A DNA stretch of 64,000 nt from Paenibacillus sp. FSL R5-0341 (GCF_037975235.1 NZ_CP150241.1:1550001-1614000); one strand, 5' to 3'. Counted from the stretch's first letter, positions 26,572 to 35,389 are shown. Notes: generated by a model not told the origin, from the sequence alone. Numbers and translations: made by a program.

Positions 26572-27365
26572 GACGACTCTTAATCGGACTGACGTTTGCG
26601 GTATTTATTGTACTGTTGATCATCCCGCTTGGCCGTATTTTTATTGGCGCATTTGAAGATGGGGCAGGTGGATTCCTGAAAGGGCTGATGCGCCCTGAGG
26701 CGTTACACGCTTTGATGATGACCGGACTGGTTGTCCTGGTGGTCACCCTGTTAAATACATTGTTTGGCATCATGATGGCTCTGTATCTGGTTCGTGCCGG
26801 ATGGCTGAGTGAACGGATAAAAGGGCTGCTGAACAGCATTGTAGACCTGCCTTATGCCGTATCTCCTGTCATTGGCGGCTTGATGATTGTGTTGATGTTG
26901 GGACCTAACAGCATTATGGGTGCTTTTTTTGAAGGGATTGGATTCAATGTGGTCTATGCCTTCCCAGGTATGGTGATCGCAACGTTATTTGTTACCTTTC
27001 CACTGATGGTCAGAGAGGTTATGCCTGTCCTGCAGGAACTCGGTTCTCAGCAAGAGGAAGCTGCATCTACACTTGGCGCCTACGGCTGGAGAACGTTCTG
27101 GAGTGTAACATGGCCTTCGATCCGCTGGGCGGTAGTGTATGGTCTAGTCTTGACGGTTGCACGCTCGCTTGGGGAATTCGGTGCAGTGCTGGTTGTATCC
27201 GGTAATATTATGAACAAAACGCAGACCGCAACAACCCTGGTGTATCAGGATGTTGAGAATTTTAAAGTAGCTGCCGCAAATGGTGTGGCATTGGTGCTGG
27301 TCACCTTCTCCGTCGGGCTGCTGCTCATGATGGAATGGGCCAAGAAGCGAAAGGAAGTGCATTGA
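26568..27365 (+). CDS. cysW: Sulfate ABC transporter permease CysW
   Basis: A 265-residue permease with six membrane helices, paralogous to the preceding gene: DLPYAVSPVIGGLMIVLMLG aligns with the CysT segment, and the coupling loop is EEAASTLGAYGWRTFW. It would pair with CysT and the ATPase that begins 1 nt after its stop. The ATGA overlap with cysT implies translational coupling. Confidence 0.93.
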   Translation: MRRLLIGLTFAVFIVLLIIPLGRIFIGAFEDGAGGFLKGLMRPEALHALMMTGLVVLVVTLLNTLFGIMMALYLVRAGWLSERIKGLLNSIVDLPYAVSPVIGGLMIVLMLGPNSIMGAFFEGIGFNVVYAFPGMVIATLFVTFPLMVREVMPVLQELGSQQEEAASTLGAYGWRTFWSVTWPSIRWAVVYGLVLTVARSLGEFGAVLVVSGNIMNKTQTATTLVYQDVENFKVAAANGVALVLVTFSVGLLLMMEWAKKRKEVH

Positions 27366-27366
27366 T

Positions 27367-28431
27367 ATGCATGTAGAAGTCCGTGATCTGAACAAACATT
27401 TCGGTGATTTTCATGCGGTAAAAGATGTCTCATTCGATATTGCCAAAGGCCATCTGATCGGTCTGCTTGGACCCAGCGGAGGCGGGAAGACGTCCATTCT
27501 GCGGATGCTGGCGGGTCTGGAGAATCCGGGTTCCGGAGAGATTCGCTTTCACGGAAAAGTCGTGAACCATCTGCCTCCACAGGAGCGGGGCATCGGATTT
27601 GTATTCCAGAACTATGCCTTGTTCAAACATATGACGGTATTTGAGAATATTGCTTTTGGACTTAAGGTCAAGAAGACACCGAAAGCCCAGATTCGTGATC
27701 GGGTTATGGAACTTGTTGAACTGACCGGGTTAAAGGGTTTTGAACAGCGTTATCCACATCAGTTGTCTGGTGGGCAGCGTCAGCGTGTGGCTTTTGCCAG
27801 AGCACTCGCCCCGGAGCCGCAGCTGTTATTGCTGGATGAACCGTTCGCGGCTATTGATGCGAAGATCCGTCAGGAACTGCGTTCATGGTTACGGGAGCTA
27901 ATCGAGCGAGTGGGAATCACTTCGATCTTTGTAACGCATGACCAGGATGAAGCAATTGAAGTCGCGGACGAGATTATGATTATCAGCCAAGGTCGTCTGG
28001 AACAGAAGGGCACACCTTGGGATATCTACAAAAACCCCCAGACACCGTTTGTCGCTACATTTATCGGGGAGTCTACGGTTGTGGAGGATGCTTCCCAACT
28101 GAAAGGATTCGAACATGCCGTTGAGGGTGAACATACCAAAGCGCTTATTCGACCGGAGTATATTGAGATCGGCTTGAAAAACGAGTTCACCATGTTGTCT
28201 GCGACGGAAAAAGGTACAGTCAAACATCTTCATTTCCGCGGTAGTGAATGGATGGTAGAGGTAGAAGTACAGGGTCATAAGTTAATCACATACCGTTCCC
28301 TGGAGAAAACAACACTGGAGATCGGTCAACAGATAAGAGTCCTTGTGCATCGTGCATACTTGTTCAATGATTCCAACAGTTGGGTGGTTGAGAACCGACT
28401 GAAGGAAGATCCGATGCCGGTGATGATTTAG
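27367..28431 (+). CDS. cysA: Sulfate ABC transporter ATP-binding protein CysA
   Basis: A 354-residue ATPase energising sulfate import. Walker A GPSGGGKTS (about 36-44), Q-loop, signature LSGGQRQRVAFARAL and Walker B LLLLDEPFAAID are complete, followed by the switch His (VTHDQDEA). The C-terminal 110 residues form the TOBE-type regulatory domain found in CysA. It starts 1 nt after cysW. Confidence 0.94.
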   Translation: MHVEVRDLNKHFGDFHAVKDVSFDIAKGHLIGLLGPSGGGKTSILRMLAGLENPGSGEIRFHGKVVNHLPPQERGIGFVFQNYALFKHMTVFENIAFGLKVKKTPKAQIRDRVMELVELTGLKGFEQRYPHQLSGGQRQRVAFARALAPEPQLLLLDEPFAAIDAKIRQELRSWLRELIERVGITSIFVTHDQDEAIEVADEIMIISQGRLEQKGTPWDIYKNPQTPFVATFIGESTVVEDASQLKGFEHAVEGEHTKALIRPEYIEIGLKNEFTMLSATEKGTVKHLHFRGSEWMVEVEVQGHKLITYRSLEKTTLEIGQQIRVLVHRAYLFNDSNSWVVENRLKEDPMPVMI

Positions 28432-28457
28432 ATCGAGTGGAAGAAAGGGGCTTGCCC

Positions 28458-29522
28458 ATGCAGACGAGGAAGAAGAAATCCATACTCTTATATGTTACCC
28501 TCATGCTTCTGCTCGTCTGCATGACCGCTGGATGCAGCAAGCAGGAGGAGTCAAGCGAACAGAACGAGTCCTCAGGTAACGATTCATCCAACACGCTGGT
28601 AATCGGTGCTTATAGTGTAGCGAAAGACGCTGTAGGTGAGTTGCTACCCAAGTTCCAGGAGGAGTGGAAAGCGAAGACTGGACAGACGATTAACTTCCAG
28701 GAATCCTATGAAGCTTCGGGAACACAGGCAAGAGCCATTGTAGGTGGATTCGAGGCTGACGTGGCCTTGCTCGCGATGGAGAGTGATATCGACAAGCTGG
28801 TCAAAGCCGACTTGGTTAGCTCCGATTGGAAACAGACCCCGAATGAGGGTATGATCACCCGTTCGATTGTTGTTCTAGGAACAAGAGCAGGCAACCCGCT
28901 GGGAATTCGTGATTTTCAGGATTTAACGAAGCCGGGAGTGAAGGTACTGTACCCCAATCCAAAGACATCCGGGGGCGCGCAATGGGATATTAATGCCATT
29001 TACGGTGCTGGACTGAAACTGTCGGAGGAGCAAGAGGGGAAGAAAGATCCTGCCGCAGCCAAGGCTTTTCTCGAACAGGTACATCGCAACGTCGAATCAT
29101 TGGACAAGAGTGGTCGCTCTTCGATGGCGGCATTCGAGTATGGTGTTGGTGATGTGATCGTCACGTATGAAAATGAATTACTTGCCCGGATTGCCAAAGG
29201 TGTAGATTATGACATCGTCGTTCCGAAAAATACAATCCTGATTGAGAACCCGGCAGTCGTGGTGAATAAATATGCTGACAAACACGGGAATCGTGAACTG
29301 GCGGAAGCCTTTGTCGCCTATCTGCGTACACCGGAAGCACAGCACATTTTTGCCAAGCATGGTTTTCGTTCAGTAGATCCGGATGTATTTGCTCAGACGG
29401 AGTCCACATTTCCAACGCCTGAAGGATTATTTGATATCACCTATCTGGGTGGATGGGACGAGGTACGCAGTACGTTGTACTCCAAACGCGGGGTGTGGTA
29501 TCAGGTGCTCGCGGGAATATGA
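28458..29522 (+). CDS. Sulfate-binding lipoprotein of the ABC importer
   Basis: A 354-residue extracellular solute-binding protein of the Sbp/CysP family. Basic N-terminus, hydrophobic core and lipobox MTAGC (Cys about residue 26) indicate a lipoprotein. The mature part shows the family segments SYEASGTQARAIVGGFEADV, VKVLYPNPKTSGGAQW and DVIVTYENE. ATG 28458 is preferred to the in-frame GTG 28437 because GAAAGGGG lies between them, 8 nt before the ATG. It is last in the operon, whereas many Bacillus relatives encode the binding protein first. Confidence 0.92.
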   Translation: MQTRKKKSILLYVTLMLLLVCMTAGCSKQEESSEQNESSGNDSSNTLVIGAYSVAKDAVGELLPKFQEEWKAKTGQTINFQESYEASGTQARAIVGGFEADVALLAMESDIDKLVKADLVSSDWKQTPNEGMITRSIVVLGTRAGNPLGIRDFQDLTKPGVKVLYPNPKTSGGAQWDINAIYGAGLKLSEEQEGKKDPAAAKAFLEQVHRNVESLDKSGRSSMAAFEYGVGDVIVTYENELLARIAKGVDYDIVVPKNTILIENPAVVVNKYADKHGNRELAEAFVAYLRTPEAQHIFAKHGFRSVDPDVFAQTESTFPTPEGLFDITYLGGWDEVRSTLYSKRGVWYQVLAGI

Positions 29523-29566
29523 GTATTGATGATGCAATTGAATAGGTAAACGTACATGTTCATACT

Positions 29567-29606
29567 AAACCTTCATTTCAATGGAAGTCGAGATGGAGGT
29601 TTTTTA
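29567..29606 (+). terminator. Terminator of the sulfate operon
   Basis: AACCTTCATTTC (29568-29579) pairs with GAGATGGAGGTT (29590-29601) through Watson-Crick and G-U pairs, followed by TTTTT. Confidence 0.8.
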
Positions 29607-29680
29607 CTGCCAAAAGGATATAGATAGAGGTATACTAAATCATGATGGTTACATAGTATCTGTAGGAAGGTGTGAGTTGG

Positions 29681-30127
29681 ATGAGTTCAGAGATCAAATT
29701 ATCCCAAAGTACAGCGATTCGACTGGAGCAGGCCCGTGGTAAGGGGATGCCTGAGGAAGAACTTTTGAAAGCTATTCAAGCAAAAGACGTTTCCGCTTTT
29801 GACGCCGTGTCTGAAGAGGAATACCGATATAACGAATTTTTCTCGTATGCGGACGAGCATGGTGAAAATTTGGAGGCAGCAGTCAAAGACGGCTACCGGA
29901 TTACCTTTAACACGCGTGGTGGACTGGGAATCTGGTTGGAGAAGGCCTTTAAGGTGCAACCAGAGAAAGACTTTACAGTGGGTGAAGGAATCGTCACCGG
30001 ATTGCAGTTGAAACCGGAACAGGCAGATGTGCTGGCGGAGCGACTTGCGTCAAACTGGGTCATTACAGACTCGAAGGAAGTACCTGCAGGTCGGGAACTC
30101 ACATTAAAGCTGCGGGCACTGGTGTAG
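29681..30127 (+). CDS. Hypothetical protein, 148 residues
   Basis: Not recognised. The protein is hydrophilic with no signal or membrane segment. The first half is helical and acidic; the second half (from about residue 65) alternates strands and helices (GYRITFNTRGGLGIWLEKAF). AGGAAGG at 29664-29670 supports ATG 29681; an in-frame GTG at 29672 abuts that site. It sits alone between the sulfate operon terminator and the structured RNA at 30131-30355, which could be part of its 3' end. Confidence 0.6.
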   Translation: MSSEIKLSQSTAIRLEQARGKGMPEEELLKAIQAKDVSAFDAVSEEEYRYNEFFSYADEHGENLEAAVKDGYRITFNTRGGLGIWLEKAFKVQPEKDFTVGEGIVTGLQLKPEQADVLAERLASNWVITDSKEVPAGRELTLKLRALV

Positions 30128-30130
30128 TTC

Positions 30131-30355
30131 CAGAGCTGGGTTAATGTGACTTAAATCAATCGGGTCATGGCCTGTGAAAAATGGTAAGGCCTGATCTTCA
30201 TGCGGGCGACCCAGCTGTGAGGGGGCGCACCAGATATGGATGAGCGCAAGCTCCCGATGGAGCGAAGCATGGAATTGTAAGTCTGACGGTGAACGGTCAG
30301 ACTACGGACTATCCCGAATTGCAGTGGAGAACTGCAGCGGGATGGTCTTTTTTTT
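30131..30355 (+). ncRNA. Structured RNA of unassigned class ending in an intrinsic terminator
   Basis: An 8-bp stem AGCTGGGT (30134-30141)/ACCCAGCT (30209-30216) encloses two hairpins, TGAC/GTCA (30147-30150 with 30164-30167) and GGCCT/AGGCC (30169-30173 with 30187-30191). Downstream come GAGC-GCAA-GCTC with a GNRA loop (30242-30253), GTCTGAC/GTCAGAC (30281-30302) and a terminator, GACTATCCCG (30307-30316) with CGGGATGGTC (30338-30347), then T8. It does not show conserved cores of TPP, SAM, lysine, glycine, FMN, purine, M-box, c-di-GMP, T-box, SRP, 6S or RNase P RNAs as I know them. The next gene has its own promoter beginning inside the T-run, so an independent RNA or 3' UTR element fits better than a leader. 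Confidence 0.6.
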
Positions 30356-30382
30356 GCAAAAACAAAGGCGTACGATTACAAT
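30354..30382 (+). promoter_or_regulatory. Candidate promoter for the PhnP-like gene
   Basis: TTGCAA (30354-30359), 17-nt spacer, TACAAT (30377-30382), immediately after the terminator of the structured RNA. Confidence 0.5.
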
Positions 30383-30413
30383 CTACATATCATTAATTCA
30401 GGGGGAATGCGGA

Positions 30414-31199
30414 TTGAATCAGCTAACATTTCTGGGCACTGGCGATGCGATGGGCGTTCCACGTGTGTATTGCGATTGCGACGTATGTACAGAGGCGAGG
30501 CTTACGGGAGAAAATAGACGGAAACGCTCTGCTGTTCTGATTGACAGTGGTGATGGTGCTAGCGAAGGATTCATGATTGACTGCGGGCCGGACTGGAGAT
30601 CACAGATGGAGGATCAGGGATTGCGTATGGTGCATACGCTGCTCATCACGCATGCCCATTTTGACCATATTGGAGGATTACCGGAATGGGCAGATGCATG
30701 CCGCTGGCTGGGTGTGAAGGGACGTTTATATGCACCGCGTGAAGTGATTGCCACCATTCAGGGACAGTTTCCCTGGTTGGGGCGTCATATGGACTTTCTG
30801 GAAACGGATGATGATATTGAACTAGGCGGCTGGAACGTGCATTCCTGGAAAGTGTGCCATGGGCATAACGGGTATTCTTACGCGTATCGGCTGGATCGAG
30901 GCGGGTATAGCTTGGCGTACTGTTCAGATGCTATTGACCTGAAGGCCACTGAGAAAAAGCCATTGCATGGACTGGATATGCTGGTGCTCGGAACGAGCTT
31001 TGTGCATGAGCTTGCAGAATTCTCGACACGTTCCGTGTACGATATGCTTGAGGCGCAGGAGTTGCTGCGGGAGCTGCAACCGGGTCATACCTATTTTACA
31101 CATATGTCCCATGATGTCGATGTACGGCAGAATTATAAGCTGGATCCAGGCATTACGATTGCTCTTGCCGGGATGAAGGTGCCGCTTGGAACCTTATAG
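30414..31199 (+). CDS. MBL-fold hydrolase, PhnP-like
   Basis: A 261-residue metallo-beta-lactamase-fold phosphodiesterase-like protein. The N-terminus LTFLGTGDAMGVPRVYCDCDVC with paired Cys, then THAHFDHIGG (metal-binding HxHxDH), late Asp (YCSDAIDL) and C-terminal His (THMSHD) match the PhnP group, whose best-known member hydrolyses 5-phosphoribosyl 1,2-cyclic phosphate. No phn operon is present, so the substrate is open. The start is TTG 30414 with GGGGG 8 nt upstream; the frame is open further into the RNA element but that part is non-coding in character. Confidence 0.85.
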   Translation: MNQLTFLGTGDAMGVPRVYCDCDVCTEARLTGENRRKRSAVLIDSGDGASEGFMIDCGPDWRSQMEDQGLRMVHTLLITHAHFDHIGGLPEWADACRWLGVKGRLYAPREVIATIQGQFPWLGRHMDFLETDDDIELGGWNVHSWKVCHGHNGYSYAYRLDRGGYSLAYCSDAIDLKATEKKPLHGLDMLVLGTSFVHELAEFSTRSVYDMLEAQELLRELQPGHTYFTHMSHDVDVRQNYKLDPGITIALAGMKVPLGTL

Positions 31200-31211
31200 C
31201 TAGAAACGATT

Positions 31212-31262
31212 GCGTAACTCAACTTAATGAGCGTAACAAAAATAACTTCAGAAGAGCGTATC
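31212..31262 (+). repeat. Dispersed repeat family A, degenerate copy
   Basis: GTAACTCAACTT (also at 12545-12556) followed by AAAATAAC and TCAGAAGAGCG, which resembles AAATAACCTGAAG/GAAGAAGCGG in the other copies. The match is partial and it sits in the leader of the sigma-factor operon. Confidence 0.4.
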
Positions 31263-31335
31263 CTTTGGAGGAGGTTCTTCGTTTACATAGTGTAAGTCAA
31301 AATCAATCAGGAACCAGCAAAGGGGGGCCCCCAAG

Positions 31336-32208
31336 ATGGCCTTTGTGAAGTCCGTGGATTGCAGAATCAACAGACCACATGATGATGGTAAAAAAGATAA
31401 ATACAATATTGAATCCGGTGGCAACGACGGAAAAAATCAATTAAACCCAAATATCCATGCCGTATTACCCGACCTGATGGGTTCGTTGTATGCGTACTGT
31501 TTATCGCTGACGAAATCAGTTCCAGAGACGGAGGATCTGGTCCAGGAGACTTGTCTCAAAGTATTGTCGTCGAGTGTCGTTGGAACTTACGGGATGAATA
31601 AAGATATAAACTGGGAAGCTTATCTGATCCGTATTGCACGCAACAGCTGGATTGATATCTTACGTCAGCGTGAGAGATTAGCATATAAACTGGATAGCTT
31701 GAAGCCGCTTCTGCACGAGATGGAGGAGGAAAGACGATTCGAGGAGTTGGAATCTGCTGTTCAACTTCTTGTAGATAAGCTACCACCGTGGCAGCGAGTG
31801 ATATATGTATTACGTGAATTAATGGGTTATAAGGCGGCAGAGACTGCGGAAATGCTGGATACGACAGAAGGCGCTGTGAAAGCGGCGTTAAGTCGTGCCC
31901 GCTCTGCCATAGCTGAAGTGAGGCACAGGTTGGAACAATCGGACGCTGAATTGCAGTATGAAGTAGGCGCAGTGGAAAACAATCGGGAGGAACTGCGCAG
32001 CTATCTGCTGGCATTTCGTAATGGAGATACAGCTCGAATCATTGATCTGTGCCTGAATCGGACTGATGATCCGATGGCTGTGGCGGGTACTATTTTGCAG
32101 CAGGCTTTGCCGTCTCCATCCATGCAGCCAATGATGTACGGGTACTCTACTTCTGGTATGAACTCGATGTCGTATGGAGGTGGGGACACGGTCAACATGG
32201 TTGCCTAA
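31336..32208 (+). CDS. ECF-type RNA polymerase sigma factor with C-terminal extension
   Basis: A 290-residue sigma-70 family protein. Sigma-2 (about 45-110: ETEDLVQETCLKVL, WEAYLIRIARNSWID) and sigma-4 (about 140-195: LPPWQRVIYVLRELMGYKAAETA, then EGAVKAALSRAR) domains are clear. About 85 residues follow: a short segment (SYLLAFRNGDTARIIDL) like the start of SnoaL-type extensions of some ECF groups, then a Met/Ser/Gly/Tyr-rich tail. No anti-sigma gene is adjacent. Instead a clpP paralogue starts 18 nt downstream. An AAAGGGGG site precedes the ATG at 31336. Confidence 0.85.
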   Translation: MAFVKSVDCRINRPHDDGKKDKYNIESGGNDGKNQLNPNIHAVLPDLMGSLYAYCLSLTKSVPETEDLVQETCLKVLSSSVVGTYGMNKDINWEAYLIRIARNSWIDILRQRERLAYKLDSLKPLLHEMEEERRFEELESAVQLLVDKLPPWQRVIYVLRELMGYKAAETAEMLDTTEGAVKAALSRARSAIAEVRHRLEQSDAELQYEVGAVENNREELRSYLLAFRNGDTARIIDLCLNRTDDPMAVAGTILQQALPSPSMQPMMYGYSTSGMNSMSYGGGDTVNMVA

Positions 32209-32226
32209 ACCGAGGAGGCGACACAC

Positions 32227-32808
32227 ATGAATGTAGTACCCTATGTGGTGGAACAGACAGCTCGCGGAGAACGGAGCTATGATATTTACTCCCGTTTGCT
32301 CAAAGATCGGATTATTATGGTGTCCGGAGAGATTGAGGATCAGATGGCAAATGCCATTGTGGCTCAGTTATTGTTTTTGACTGCAGAAGACCCGGAGAAG
32401 GACATCCAAATGTACATCAACAGCCCTGGTGGGTCGGTGACTGCGGGGTTCTCGATCTATGACACGATGCAATTCGTGAAGCCGGATATCTCCACGATCT
32501 GTACAGGTATGGCTGCGAGCTTTGGCACGATCTTATTGGTGGGAGGAACAAAAGGCAAGCGTATGGCGCTGCCCAACAGTGAAATCATGATCCACCAGCC
32601 ACATGGCGGTACGCGAGGGCAGGCATCCGATATGTTGATTCATGCTAACCGCATCATTCAACACCGTCAACGCCTTAACAAGCTGTTAGCCGATCATACA
32701 GGGCAGTCGATTGAGCGGATTGAGAAGGACTCGGATCGAGATTATTTCCTGACCGCTGCTGAAGCAGTCGAATATGGATTGGTGGATAAGGTCATATCCA
32801 GCACATAA
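32227..32808 (+). CDS. ClpP-family serine protease subunit (probable paralogue)
   Basis: A 193-residue ClpP with the full catalytic triad: Ser98 (GMAASFG), His123 (MIHQPHGG) and Asp172 (DSDRDYF). N-terminus [26 protein letters not shown] is canonical. The protein departs from housekeeping ClpP in the strand after the active Ser ([10 protein letters not shown] instead of SMGAFLL) and in the handle region ([14 protein letters not shown]), suggesting a second, specialised ClpP. AGGAGG lies before the ATG. It is paired with the ECF sigma gene 18 nt upstream and followed by a terminator, so the two form a small operon. Confidence 0.9.
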   Translation: MNVVPYVVEQTARGERSYDIYSRLLKDRIIMVSGEIEDQMANAIVAQLLFLTAEDPEKDIQMYINSPGGSVTAGFSIYDTMQFVKPDISTICTGMAASFGTILLVGGTKGKRMALPNSEIMIHQPHGGTRGQASDMLIHANRIIQHRQRLNKLLADHTGQSIERIEKDSDRDYFLTAAEAVEYGLVDKVISST

Positions 32809-32812
32809 CAGT

Positions 32813-32848
32813 AGCCCGGAAGGTCATCTGACCTTTCGGGCTTATTTT
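32813..32848 (+). terminator. Terminator of the sigma/ClpP operon
   Basis: AGCCCGGAAGGTCA (32813-32826) pairs with TGACCTTTCGGGCT (32829-32842), followed by TATTTT. Confidence 0.85.
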
Positions 32849-32908
32849 GGATTCTAACGATATGCTTATGTCGTACACGCAGGAAGTAGGGTTTATTTTA
32901 AATTCAAA

Positions 32909-34318
32909 CTACATTTCTTTGGCCAGTGTAATGAGCCTGCTCATGCCTTCCCGAATCTGCTGCTCATGTGCATAAGAGAAGGACAAACGCAGCTTGCGGT
33001 TAGCTGAATCGTCCGAAGAATCGAATACGGTTCCGGGGACAAACGCAACGGATTGCTCCATGCATCGGTGAAGCAGTCTTCCTGTATCCACACCCTCAGG
33101 AAGCTCAACCCAAAAGTTGAGTCCACCCTCAGGGCGGGTCCACGTCCAGTCCGTTTCTAAAAGACATTGTTCCATCACTTCCATACGTAGCTGGATGGCG
33201 GTCCGCAGCTTGGACAGATGCTGATGCATGCGTTCTGACTGAAAATAACGGAGAAAAAGCTTCTGGTTCAGAAGGGCTGTTCCGTTATCTGTCAGTGATT
33301 TTACAGCCTGTAGTCCTGGCATGAATCGTTGACGGCATATGATGGCTGCAATTCGCAGCCCGGGTGCAACATACTTGCTGTAACTTCGAATGTACAGGGT
33401 GTGACCGGTGGTGTCGTAGGTGAAAATGGGTGCAGGAGGTTTCTCCTTAAAATAGATATCATAGGTGCTGTCGTCTTCGAGTAGAAAACAACCATACTGT
33501 TCTGCAAGTTCCGGTAACTGCTTGCGCTGCTCAACTGGAACATTAACGCCGGTCGGATTATGAAAGGTTGGTGTCGTATAGAATAAGCGTGGTTTCTCCG
33601 TTTTCATCAGATGCTCAATCTGCTCCAGATCATACCCATCGGGGTGAATATCCGTAAAGATCAGACGGGCACCCTGTTTGCGGAAAATTTCCATTGCAGG
33701 GCCATACGTGGGCCTATCCATCAGAACACGATCACCGGGTCTGACCAGACTGCGAGAGATTACATCGATGGCCTGCTGGGCACCCGAGGTAATGAGCACT
33801 TCGTCTGCCGAGAGATAGAAGCGTTCTTTTTTCGTTAAATGGCTTGCCAGCGCACTTCGCAATTCCAGATCTCCCTGAATTGTGGAATACGTCCCGAGCA
33901 AACGGGGATATTGATCCAGCAGATCACGCATCAGTTCACCCCAATAACGGTTGGGCAGCAGAGAGGGATCGATTAACGATTTGGAAAACTGGTATTCTGC
34001 TTCAAGGGACTGTACCCGTGCTAGTGAATCCCAATGCAGCCAGGCAGACACAGCGGGATCATCCGCCTGATCTGTTACAGAGAAAGGGGTAGCTGGACTG
34101 ACATAATAGCCAGACTTGTCCTTCACATAAACATTCCCACGTTCTTTTAACTCCTGATACGCTTTGAAAACGGTCAAGCGATGTACGCCGAGTAGCTCGG
34201 ACAGGCTTCGTACAGATGGCAGTTTCTCATGTTCAGCCCACTCTCCCGCTTCTATACGCACAACGAGATAATGGATGACTTGCTCATATAGTTTCAGGCT
34301 GTTATCTGTCATCATCAT
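32909..34318 (-). CDS. MocR-type regulator (GntR HTH fused to PLP aminotransferase fold)
   Basis: About 469 residues: a GntR-type winged helix (about 5-70: LPSVRSLSELLGVHRLTVFKAYQEL) joined to a fold-type I aminotransferase-like domain whose PLP lysine is in YIRSYSKYVAPGLR. MocR proteins usually act as DNA-binding regulators sensing PLP or an amino compound. The start is uncertain: ATG triplet at 34318, GTG 34330 (about 10 nt after AAAGGAG) or GTG 34354. It is divergent from an EamA exporter, a recurrent arrangement, and the shared gap carries CTGTTCTG repeats that may be its operator. Confidence 0.9.
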   Translation of the reverse strand: MMMTDNSLKLYEQVIHYLVVRIEAGEWAEHEKLPSVRSLSELLGVHRLTVFKAYQELKERGNVYVKDKSGYYVSPATPFSVTDQADDPAVSAWLHWDSLARVQSLEAEYQFSKSLIDPSLLPNRYWGELMRDLLDQYPRLLGTYSTIQGDLELRSALASHLTKKERFYLSADEVLITSGAQQAIDVISRSLVRPGDRVLMDRPTYGPAMEIFRKQGARLIFTDIHPDGYDLEQIEHLMKTEKPRLFYTTPTFHNPTGVNVPVEQRKQLPELAEQYGCFLLEDDSTYDIYFKEKPPAPIFTYDTTGHTLYIRSYSKYVAPGLRIAAIICRQRFMPGLQAVKSLTDNGTALLNQKLFLRYFQSERMHQHLSKLRTAIQLRMEVMEQCLLETDWTWTRPEGGLNFWVELPEGVDTGRLLHRCMEQSVAFVPGTVFDSSDDSANRKLRLSFSYAHEQQIREGMSRLITLAKEM

Positions 34319-34379
34319 GGTTTTGCCCACCCGGCTCACACTCCTTTTGAACACTATTGTAACAGCAAACGGAAGATAA

Positions 34380-34434
34380 CTGTTCTGTTTTGTTTATTCT
34401 GTTCTGTAGAGAGTGCTATATGATGGAGAACAGA
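34380..34434. promoter_or_regulatory. Probable MocR operator: repeated CTGTTCTG
   Basis: CTGTTCTG occurs at 34380-34387 and 34399-34406 (19 nt apart) and in near-inverted form GAGAACAG at 34427-34434. It lies in the 130-nt divergent region between the MocR gene and the EamA exporter. Confidence 0.55.
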
Positions 34435-34450
34435 TGAAGGAGGGGCTAGC

Positions 34451-35389
34451 ATGGTTGGGATCGCATTTACCGTAATGTGTCTTATTTTTGGAACAACGTT
34501 TCTGGCAATTAAAATTGGAGTGGAAGCAGGCATGCCGCCTTTTCTGTCAGCTGGACTCCGTTTCATTGTTGCAGGGGCTTTGATGTTTGCATGGATGTGG
34601 ATGAAGGGGAAGGTCAATATTTCCCTACTGTGGCGTAAAGAAATGCTCATTACAGGTGCAGGACTGACGTTTGGTACGTTTGCGACCTTATATTGGGCTG
34701 AACAATATGTGAGTTCGGGCGTTGGTGCAATTTTGTCAGCTACAGGTCCACTCATGATTATGCTGATGCAGACAGCTTTGTTGCGACAAAAAACATCTGC
34801 ACGCATGATTACGGGATGTCTGATCGGTTTTGCGGGAGTTGTGCTTGTCGTTCTGCCGGGTGTGTCCATTGGTGGAAGTCCACTATGGCTATGGGGGTGT
34901 ATTGCCGTTCTGGTGGGCGAACTGTGTTATTCGGCAGGGGCAATATACTCCAAGAAGGTTATTAATCAGTTCAAAGAAGCGAACCCTGTAGCAATCAACG
35001 CAGTACAGATGATGTATGGAGGACTGTTGTTAAGCTTGCTCTCAGCGGTTACAGAATCGTGGAATATGTCTGCTCTGGACTGGGTACCTGCTGTCTCGTC
35101 CGTAATTTATTTGACTGTCGTTGGCTCGATGGTGGGTCACAGCCTGTTCTACTGGATCATGTCTCGCACGAATCCGCTGTTCCCAGCGACCTGGCTGTAC
35201 ATCTCCCCGCCGATAGCGGTTGGTCTGGGTGCCATTGTCTATAATGAACATGTCAGTTGGATTACGTGGATTGGTGTAGCCTTGGTCGTTACAGGTCTCT
35301 TGGCGATGAATGAGAAAGTGATGGATTGGTTAAAACGAGGTGGGCGCACAAATCCGTTGGTTCAGACTTCCAAAACTGTGGTAAAATAG
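34451..35389 (+). CDS. EamA/DMT-family transporter
   Basis: A 312-residue membrane protein with ten predicted helices and two EamA repeats (FGTTFLAIKIGVEAGMPPF in the first; GSMVGHSLFYWIMSRTNPLFPA in the second). Drug/metabolite transporters of this group often export amino acids or related metabolites. Divergent pairing with a MocR regulator suggests expression responds to an amino compound (inference). GAAGGAGGGG precedes the ATG at 34451. Confidence 0.92.
   Translation: MVGIAFTVMCLIFGTTFLAIKIGVEAGMPPFLSAGLRFIVAGALMFAWMWMKGKVNISLLWRKEMLITGAGLTFGTFATLYWAEQYVSSGVGAILSATGPLMIMLMQTALLRQKTSARMITGCLIGFAGVVLVVLPGVSIGGSPLWLWGCIAVLVGELCYSAGAIYSKKVINQFKEANPVAINAVQMMYGGLLLSLLSAVTESWNMSALDWVPAVSSVIYLTVVGSMVGHSLFYWIMSRTNPLFPATWLYISPPIAVGLGAIVYNEHVSWITWIGVALVVTGLLAMNEKVMDWLKRGGRTNPLVQTSKTVVK

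Noticed and set aside
30190-30212. TPP riboswitch resemblance (CCTGATCT followed by a G-rich segment)
   Set aside because: The CUGAGA element and the rest of the TPP core are missing, and the downstream gene has no link to thiamine.
30240-30413. Coding extension of the PhnP-like gene into the structured RNA
   Set aside because: The extension runs through the terminator stem and T-run and the start has no site; TTG 30414 with GGGGG matches the family N-terminus.
31213-31262. ECF-type autoregulated promoter (GTAAC with CGTA) before the sigma gene
   Set aside because: The spacing between AAC and CGT motifs is too long or too short in each pairing, and the same bases are part of a repeat-A copy.
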